Source: Acanthamoeba sp. SK_2022b (taxonomy: Eukaryota > Discosea > Longamoebia > Acanthamoebidae). Taken from it: DNA of 64,000 nt. The notes under the pieces were generated by a model. It saw nothing but the letters and a program-made list of their open reading frames with translations. It did not search any database and had not been told where the DNA came from. The DNA lies in NCBI GenBank assembly GCA_027943245.1, contig JANDJZ010000062.1:62001-126000 (forward strand), given 5' to 3'. Below, one piece after another: positions 58,872 through 64,000 of the stretch (positions are counted from its first letter, which is position 1; each line of letters opens with the position of its first letter). The position numbers and the translations under genes are program-made.

Positions 58872-59375
58872 GTGAGCAAACGGTTGATAGATTTTTTTAT
58901 GCTTCTTTTTTTTCTGACGAATCTGGCGTTCATGCTTCAGCTGGGATGGCGAATGATGGCCGGGGATGGCGCGCCCGTTGAGCCGAGCCGTGAAAACGCG
59001 CCCGGGCCGGGGCGCCATATTGTCTTTCCTCAGGAAGAGGACATCGGAAAAATTAATGACGCGCACTGGTTTGGCCGCTATCAAGCGGCGAAAGACGGCG
59101 AAAAGGCGCACGGGTATAAAGTCGGCGAATGGGCGATCGGTGCCGAGCTGCTGGCTAACGCACCGGAAGCCGCTGCGCTTGGCAAGATAGCGGGTTTGCT
59201 GTTCAGCGATAACGCCAAAAAAAGCCTGGTCATCGTCGAGCATGGCGGCAAGCAAACCGGTTATGGCGTTGGCGACCGTCTGGCCGGCAGCAATGCCGTC
59301 ATCGTGCGGATAGTGAAAAATAAAATACTGCTCGATGAAAACGGCTATTACGCCACGCTGACGTTTAAAGAGTAG
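58872..59375 (+). CDS. gspC: Type II secretion system protein GspC (short form)
   Basis: GspC links the inner-membrane platform to the GspD secretin. This one has 167 residues, GTG start at 58872, one N-terminal helix (about 8-25) and a periplasmic HR domain (about 95-165, I-A-G-L-L-F-S-D-N-A-K-K-S-L-V-I-V-E). It stops where most GspC proteins continue into a PDZ or coiled-coil domain of about 100 residues, with a normal stop codon and no sign of frameshift. Confidence 0.88.
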   Translation: MSKRLIDFFMLLFFLTNLAFMLQLGWRMMAGDGAPVEPSRENAPGPGRHIVFPQEEDIGKINDAHWFGRYQAAKDGEKAHGYKVGEWAIGAELLANAPEAAALGKIAGLLFSDNAKKSLVIVEHGGKQTGYGVGDRLAGSNAVIVRIVKNKILLDENGYYATLTFKE

Positions 59376-59423
59376 CCGGCGCGCCGTTTCGGCGCGGGGT
59401 GTTTTATAGCATAAGGCGACATT

Positions 59424-61391
59424 GTGATTACGCATTTTATTTATCGTTCCGGCCCAGGCTGGAGCGCCGGCTTATGGCGCGCGTTAGCGGCGGTGGCCGT
59501 CATGATTGTGCTGGCTGGCGCGGCGCGCGCGGAGCAATTCTCCGCCAATTTCAAAGGCACGGACATTCAGGAATTTATCAATACGGTCAGTAAAAACCTG
59601 GGCAAAACCATCATTATCGATCCGGCGGTGAAAGGTAAGGTCACGGTGCGCAGCTATGAACAGCTCGACGAGAAGCAGTATTACCAGTTCTTTCTCAACG
59701 TGCTGGATGTCTATGGCTATACGGTCATCGGCATGCCCAATAACGTCTTGAAGGTGATCGCCGCCAAAGAGGGAAAAAGAGCCGCGCTGGCACAAAACGG
59801 CGGCGAGGCGATCGCCGAAGGGGATGAAGTGGTGATGCGCGTGGTACCGCTGCGCAATATCGCGGCCAAAGACGTTTCGCCGATATTGCGCCAGCTCAAC
59901 GACAGCATCGGCGTGGGCAGCGTGGCGCATTACGAGCAGGGAAACGCGTTGTTGATCACCGGCCGGGCCAGCGTGGTCAATGGCCTGCTCGAGCTCGTCA
60001 GGGAGATGGATCAGGACGATGGCAATCGGGTCGAAACTCTCGCGCTGAAGCATGCGGCGGCGCCGGAGATCGCGCGCATGGTGAACGAACTGTTTCGCGA
60101 AGAGGGCAAACGGCGCACGGCCGGCGCGAGCTCGCTGCGGCTGGTGGCGGATGAGCGGACCAACAGCGTGATGATCGCCGGGGATGATCGGAGCCGCGAA
60201 CACGCCAAAGAACTGATTGACCAGCTGGATAACAAGAGCGTCACCCAGGGCAATACCCAGGTTATCCCTCTCAAATACGCCAAGGCGCAGAGCCTGGTCG
60301 AGGTGCTGACCGGCGTGAGTGCGGGCCTGCAAAATGAGAAGGAGAGCGCCGCCGCCAACGTGGCGCTGCTGAAAAATGTGGTGATCAAGGCCGATGAGCA
60401 GACCAATGCGCTGATCATCACCGCCGCGCCGGATGTGATGCGCGATCTGGAGGCGGTGGTCGCCAAGCTCGATGTGCGCCGCGCGCAGGTGCTGGTCGAA
60501 GCGGTGATCGTCGAAGTGCAGGATGGGCAGGGGCTGAACATCGGCGTGCAGTGGGCCAACAAATACGGTGGTGGCACGCAGTTCGCCGGCCAGATGCCCG
60601 GGGTGTCGGCGGGGTTCGAAAACGGCATGAGCGACGTGTTCGGCAAGGCCAACGGCCTGATGACCGGTTTCTACAGCGGTAACTGGGGTGTATTGCTGAC
60701 CGCCATCGCCAGCAACAACCAAAATAATATCCTGGCCACGCCGAGCATCGTCACGCTGGATAACGCCGAGGCGGAATTCAGCGTCGGGCAGGATGTGCCG
60801 ATCCTGACCGGTTCGCAAACCACCAATAGCGATAACGTCTTCAATACCGTGTCGCGCAAGACGGTGGGGATCAAACTCAAGGTCAAACCGCAGATCAACC
60901 AGGGCCAGTCCGTGCTGATGCAGATCGAACAGGAGGTCTCCAGCGTTGCCGACAGCGCCGGCGCTACGCCGGATTCGCTGGGGGCGACCTTCAATATCCG
61001 CACGGTTAACAACACGGTGCTGGTGGACAGCGGCGAAACCGTAGTGGTGGGCGGCCTGTTGGACAAGTCCAACTCGGAGCTGGAGAGCAGCGTGCCGATC
61101 CTGGGCAAGATCCCGCTGGTGGGGGCGCTGTTTCGCTCGACCGCCACCAAAGCGAGCAAGCGTAATTTGATGCTGTTTATCCGCCCGACCATCATTCGCA
61201 GCACCGAGGGATATGCCCGGCAGAGCCAACGCAAGTTAGGCAAGTTCGACGCCGAACAGCAGGACGATCGTGAGCTGAATGACGCACTGCGCGGCGAGAT
61301 CGCCGGCGATAAGAAGGCGCTCGACAATCGGGCGTTTCTCGCCACCGTTGCAAGTATCGACGCGTTTTATTCGCGGGGAGCACGCCCGTGA
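59424..61391 (+). CDS. gspD: Type II secretion system secretin GspD
   Basis: This outer-membrane secretin has 655 residues. The GTG start at 59424 gives a signal peptide cut near A-R-A (36). Domains are N0 (about 38-115, [13 protein letters not shown]), N1-N3 (about 135-365) and the secretin core (about 405-600) with V-P-I-L-T-G-S-Q and [14 protein letters not shown]. About 50 polar residues follow, which could bind a pilotin. Its stop overlaps gspE by 4 bp (GTGA). Confidence 0.95.
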   Translation: MITHFIYRSGPGWSAGLWRALAAVAVMIVLAGAARAEQFSANFKGTDIQEFINTVSKNLGKTIIIDPAVKGKVTVRSYEQLDEKQYYQFFLNVLDVYGYTVIGMPNNVLKVIAAKEGKRAALAQNGGEAIAEGDEVVMRVVPLRNIAAKDVSPILRQLNDSIGVGSVAHYEQGNALLITGRASVVNGLLELVREMDQDDGNRVETLALKHAAAPEIARMVNELFREEGKRRTAGASSLRLVADERTNSVMIAGDDRSREHAKELIDQLDNKSVTQGNTQVIPLKYAKAQSLVEVLTGVSAGLQNEKESAAANVALLKNVVIKADEQTNALIITAAPDVMRDLEAVVAKLDVRRAQVLVEAVIVEVQDGQGLNIGVQWANKYGGGTQFAGQMPGVSAGFENGMSDVFGKANGLMTGFYSGNWGVLLTAIASNNQNNILATPSIVTLDNAEAEFSVGQDVPILTGSQTTNSDNVFNTVSRKTVGIKLKVKPQINQGQSVLMQIEQEVSSVADSAGATPDSLGATFNIRTVNNTVLVDSGETVVVGGLLDKSNSELESSVPILGKIPLVGALFRSTATKASKRNLMLFIRPTIIRSTEGYARQSQRKLGKFDAEQQDDRELNDALRGEIAGDKKALDNRAFLATVASIDAFYSRGARP

Positions 61392-62884
61392 AGCCCCGTT
61401 CTGCGGGGCCGCTGCTGCCTTTTTCCTGGGCGCGCCAGCATGGCGTGCTGGCCGTTGACGGGCAGCACGGTATCCAGATTTATTGTCACCCTGACACAAG
61501 CCACGCCGCATTGATGGAGGCCTACCGCTGCCTGCCCGGCGAGCCGGCGCTGGCCCGGCTGGAGGCGGAGGCTTTTGATCAACGGCTGGTGGCGCACTAC
61601 CAGCAGGAAAGCGGCCAGGCGCAGAAAATGATCGACGACCTGGGCGGCGAACTGGATTTTTACGCGCTGGCCGAGGAGCTGCCGCAGCAGCAAGATCTGT
61701 TGGACGAACAGGACGATGCGCCGATTATCCGCCTGATCAACGCCTTGCTGAGCGAGGCGATCAAAGAACGCGCCTCCGATATCCACATCGAAACCTACGA
61801 GAGCGAGCTGGTGATCCGCTTTCGCATCGACGGCGCGCTGCGGCGGATTTTGGCGCCGCAGCGCAAGCTGGCGGCGCTGCTGGTGTCGCGCATCAAGGTG
61901 ATGTCGAAGCTGGATATCGCCGAGAAGCGCGTGCCGCAGGATGGGCGCATGGCGCTGAAGGTCGGCGGGCGGGCGATTGACGTGCGGGTGTCGGTGATGC
62001 CGGCTAGCCACGGCGAACGCGTGGTCATGCGCCTGTTGGACAAACAGGGCGTGCGGCTCGAACTGCCCAGCCTGGGCATGGCGCCGGCGCACCAGCAGGC
62101 GTTGCTGCGCCTGATCCGCCAGCCGCACGGCATCATTTTGGTCACCGGGCCGACCGGCTCCGGCAAGAGCACCACGCTCTATACCCTGCTGAGCCAGATC
62201 AACGATGAACAGCGCAACATCATGACGATCGAAGATCCCGTCGAGTATGAGTTGGCCGGCATTGCGCAGACGCAGGTGAATCCCAAGGTGGACATGACCT
62301 TCGCGCGCGGGCTGCGCGCGCTGCTGCGTCAGGATCCCGACGTGGTGCTGATCGGTGAGATCCGCGACGGCGAAACGGCGCAGATCGCGGTGCAGGCCTC
62401 ATTGACCGGGCATTTGGTGCTGTCGACCCTGCATACCAACACGGCGATCGGCGCCGTGACCCGGCTGCGGGACATGGGGGTCGAACCGTTTCTGCTTTCG
62501 AGTTCGCTCAGCGGCGTGTTGGCGCAGCGCCTGGTGCGCCGGCTGTGCCCGCAGTGCCGCGAGCCTTATGCGTTGTCTGACGCGCAGCGGCGCCTGCTGG
62601 GGCTGCCACCGACGCCGGCGGTGACCTGCTGGCGCCCGTTGGGGTGCGAGGCCTGCGGCGGGCAGGGATATCACGGCCGAATCGGCTTGCACGAACTGTT
62701 GGTACTGGATGAACCGATGCGCATGGCGATCCATCGCGGTGACGGCGAGCTGGACATCGCGAAACTGGCCGCCGAACGCTATCTGCCGCTGCGCCAGGAT
62801 GGGATCGCCAAAATGCGCGCCGGGGAGACCAGCCTGGAGGAAGTGCTGCGAGTGACGCGCGAAGGGGACGGCGATGAGGTTTGA
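61388..62884 (+). CDS. gspE: Type II secretion system ATPase GspE
   Basis: This cytoplasmic hexameric ATPase powers pseudopilus assembly. It has 498 residues with GTG start at 61388. The N-terminal domain (1-105) should contact GspL. The ATPase core has Walker [10 protein letters not shown] (254-262), the Asp box T-I-E-D-P-V-E-Y, Walker B L-I-G-E-I-R-D and His box L-H-T-N-T. A four-Cys zinc element (C387, C390, C420, C423) is complete. It overlaps gspF by 11 bp. Confidence 0.97.
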   Translation: MKPRSAGPLLPFSWARQHGVLAVDGQHGIQIYCHPDTSHAALMEAYRCLPGEPALARLEAEAFDQRLVAHYQQESGQAQKMIDDLGGELDFYALAEELPQQQDLLDEQDDAPIIRLINALLSEAIKERASDIHIETYESELVIRFRIDGALRRILAPQRKLAALLVSRIKVMSKLDIAEKRVPQDGRMALKVGGRAIDVRVSVMPASHGERVVMRLLDKQGVRLELPSLGMAPAHQQALLRLIRQPHGIILVTGPTGSGKSTTLYTLLSQINDEQRNIMTIEDPVEYELAGIAQTQVNPKVDMTFARGLRALLRQDPDVVLIGEIRDGETAQIAVQASLTGHLVLSTLHTNTAIGAVTRLRDMGVEPFLLSSSLSGVLAQRLVRRLCPQCREPYALSDAQRRLLGLPPTPAVTCWRPLGCEACGGQGYHGRIGLHELLVLDEPMRMAIHRGDGELDIAKLAAERYLPLRQDGIAKMRAGETSLEEVLRVTREGDGDEV

Positions 62885-64000
62885 TTATCGCGCCTGCGAT
62901 CGTGAGGGGCGCGCCCAGCGCGGCGTGTTGGAGGCGGATTCTCTGCGCCACGCCCGCGATCGCCTGCGTGAAAAGGGGTGGCAGGTGCTGGCGGTGCAAG
63001 CGCGCAGGCGGCCCGCTTTCGCCGGCATGTTTGCCGGCCGCTGGATGAGCGGCGTGAGCAGCGGCGATGTGGCGCTGTTGACCCGGCAGCTGGCGACGCT
63101 GCTGTCCGCTGCGCTGCCGCTGGAGGAAGCGCTAATGGCGGTGGCGCGGCAAACGGAGAAAAAAGGTCTGCAGGCGGCGTTGGCTCAGGTGCGGCAGCGC
63201 ATTCTGGAGGGCTTTCCGCTGGCGCAGGCGCTGGGTCAGCATCCGCAGATTTTTGACCGCCTCTATTGCGCCATGGTGGCCGCCGGTGAGATTTCCGGCC
63301 ATCTGGCGCCGGTGCTGGAACGGCTGGCCGACTACGTCGAACAGCGCCAGCAAATGAAGAACAAAATCGTGCAGGCGCTGGTGTACCCGATGGTGCTGAC
63401 GACGGTGGCAATCGGCGTGGTGGCGATCCTGTTGACGGCGGTGGTGCCGAAGGTGATCGAACAGTTTGTGCATATGAAGCAGACCTTGCCGCTGTCGACC
63501 CGGATGCTGCTCGGCGCCAGCGACGGGCTGCGTCGATGGGGGGCGTTGGCGCTGATATCGGTGCTGACGGGCCTTGGCGCGTTCCGCTATCGCCTGCGGG
63601 ATCCGGCGCGGCGCGTGCGCTGGCATGCGTTCATCCTGCGGTTGCCGGTGGTCGGCAAGCTGTCGCTGGCGGTGAACACGGCGCGCTACGCCAAAACGCT
63701 GAGCATTTTGAACGCCAGCGCGGTGCCGTTGCTGGAGGCGATGCGCATCAGCGCCGGCGTGTTGGGCAACGATGCCGCCCGCGAACGGCTGCTGGCGGCG
63801 ATGGAGCGGGTGCGGGAGGGCGAAGGATTGTCGCCGTCGCTTGAGGGCACCGCGCTGTTCTCGCCGATGATGCGGCACATGATCATGTCCGGCGAGCGCA
63901 GCGGTGAGCTGGACATGATGCTCGAACGGGCGGCGACGATGCAGCAGGAGGCCTTCGGCCGGCAAGTCACGCTGGCGCTGGGGCTGTTTGAGCCTTTATT
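62874..64000 (+). CDS. gspF: Type II secretion system platform protein GspF (3' end beyond window)
   Basis: ATG 62874 opens a frame ([15 protein letters not shown]) that runs to the right edge, about 375 residues. GspF is usually near 400, so only the last part is missing. Two T2SSF domains are visible (about 67-190 and 270 onward, with [20 protein letters not shown] and the A-G-E-I-S-G-H-L loop) and membrane helices near 170-195 and 220-235. It is the polytopic inner-membrane platform that contacts GspE and GspL. Confidence 0.95.
   Translation, partial: MRFDYRACDREGRAQRGVLEADSLRHARDRLREKGWQVLAVQARRRPAFAGMFAGRWMSGVSSGDVALLTRQLATLLSAALPLEEALMAVARQTEKKGLQAALAQVRQRILEGFPLAQALGQHPQIFDRLYCAMVAAGEISGHLAPVLERLADYVEQRQQMKNKIVQALVYPMVLTTVAIGVVAILLTAVVPKVIEQFVHMKQTLPLSTRMLLGASDGLRRWGALALISVLTGLGAFRYRLRDPARRVRWHAFILRLPVVGKLSLAVNTARYAKTLSILNASAVPLLEAMRISAGVLGNDAARERLLAAMERVREGEGLSPSLEGTALFSPMMRHMIMSGERSGELDMMLERAATMQQEAFGRQVTLALGLFEPL

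Noticed and set aside
59484..61229. Minus-strand open frame opposite gspD
   Set aside because: Shadow of gspD, which is complete with signal peptide and secretin domains.

Overview
The window reads as chromosomal DNA of an enterobacterium close to Serratia (S. marcescens-like). It is GC-rich. Its gene order follows the E. coli tgt-to-ffs segment almost gene for gene: tgt-yajC-secDF, yajI, nrdR-ribD-ribH-nusB-thiL-pgpA, yajO, dxs-ispA-xseB, thiI, yajL-panE, yajQ, yajR, cyoABCDE, ampG, yajG, bolA, tig, clpP-clpX, lon, hupB, ppiD, ybaV, fadM, queC, ybaE, cof, decR, mdlAB, glnK-amtB, tesB, ybaY, ybaZ, ffs. The genus is inferred from protein and codon character and from the accessory genes; no database search was possible.

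Region 1 (1-5.9 kb) is accessory and visibly AT-richer than the rest. It is the distal (tail-fibre) end of a prophage or phage-tail-like particle cluster. It holds the end of a DUF2612 tail protein, a fibre with a polyglycine-rich tip, a tail-spike protein ending in an SGNH/GDSL esterase domain, and a LamG-like protein. An acyltransferase-3 membrane protein lies on the opposite strand between the fibre and spike genes. The pairing of a sugar O-acyltransferase with an esterase-tipped spike suggests surface-polysaccharide modification (serotype conversion) matched to receptor processing. Two small minus-strand genes of unknown function close the region. queA, which precedes tgt in E. coli, is not next to tgt here.

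Region 2 (6-34.6 kb) is core metabolism and secretion. It covers queuosine tRNA modification, the Sec accessory complex, ribonucleotide-reductase control, riboflavin synthesis, transcription antitermination, thiamin phosphate kinase, phosphatidylglycerophosphatase, the DXP/isoprenoid operon, tRNA thiolation, pantothenate synthesis, the cytochrome bo3 operon with a clear sigma70 promoter, peptidoglycan recycling and BolA.

Region 3 (33-42 kb) is protein quality control: tig, clpP, clpX, lon, hupB and ppiD. Sigma32-type promoters are visible before clpP and lon.

Region 4 (42-56.3 kb) contains small enzymes and regulators. A Cds1-like PLP enzyme is inserted divergently from the cysteine-responsive regulator decR, with palindromes between them. 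The MdlAB ABC exporter follows, then the nitrogen-regulated glnK-amtB operon (textbook sigma54 promoter plus NtrC-like site), tesB, ybaY, the alkyltransferase-like ybaZ and 4.5S RNA (ffs).

Region 5 (56.3-64 kb) is a second accessory block. It has a CadC/MarT-type membrane-anchored regulator overlapping a FidL-like protein, then a second, truncated regulator of the same kind with no periplasmic domain, leading straight into a type II secretion operon (gspC, D, E, F; it continues beyond the right edge). The GspC is short and lacks a PDZ domain.
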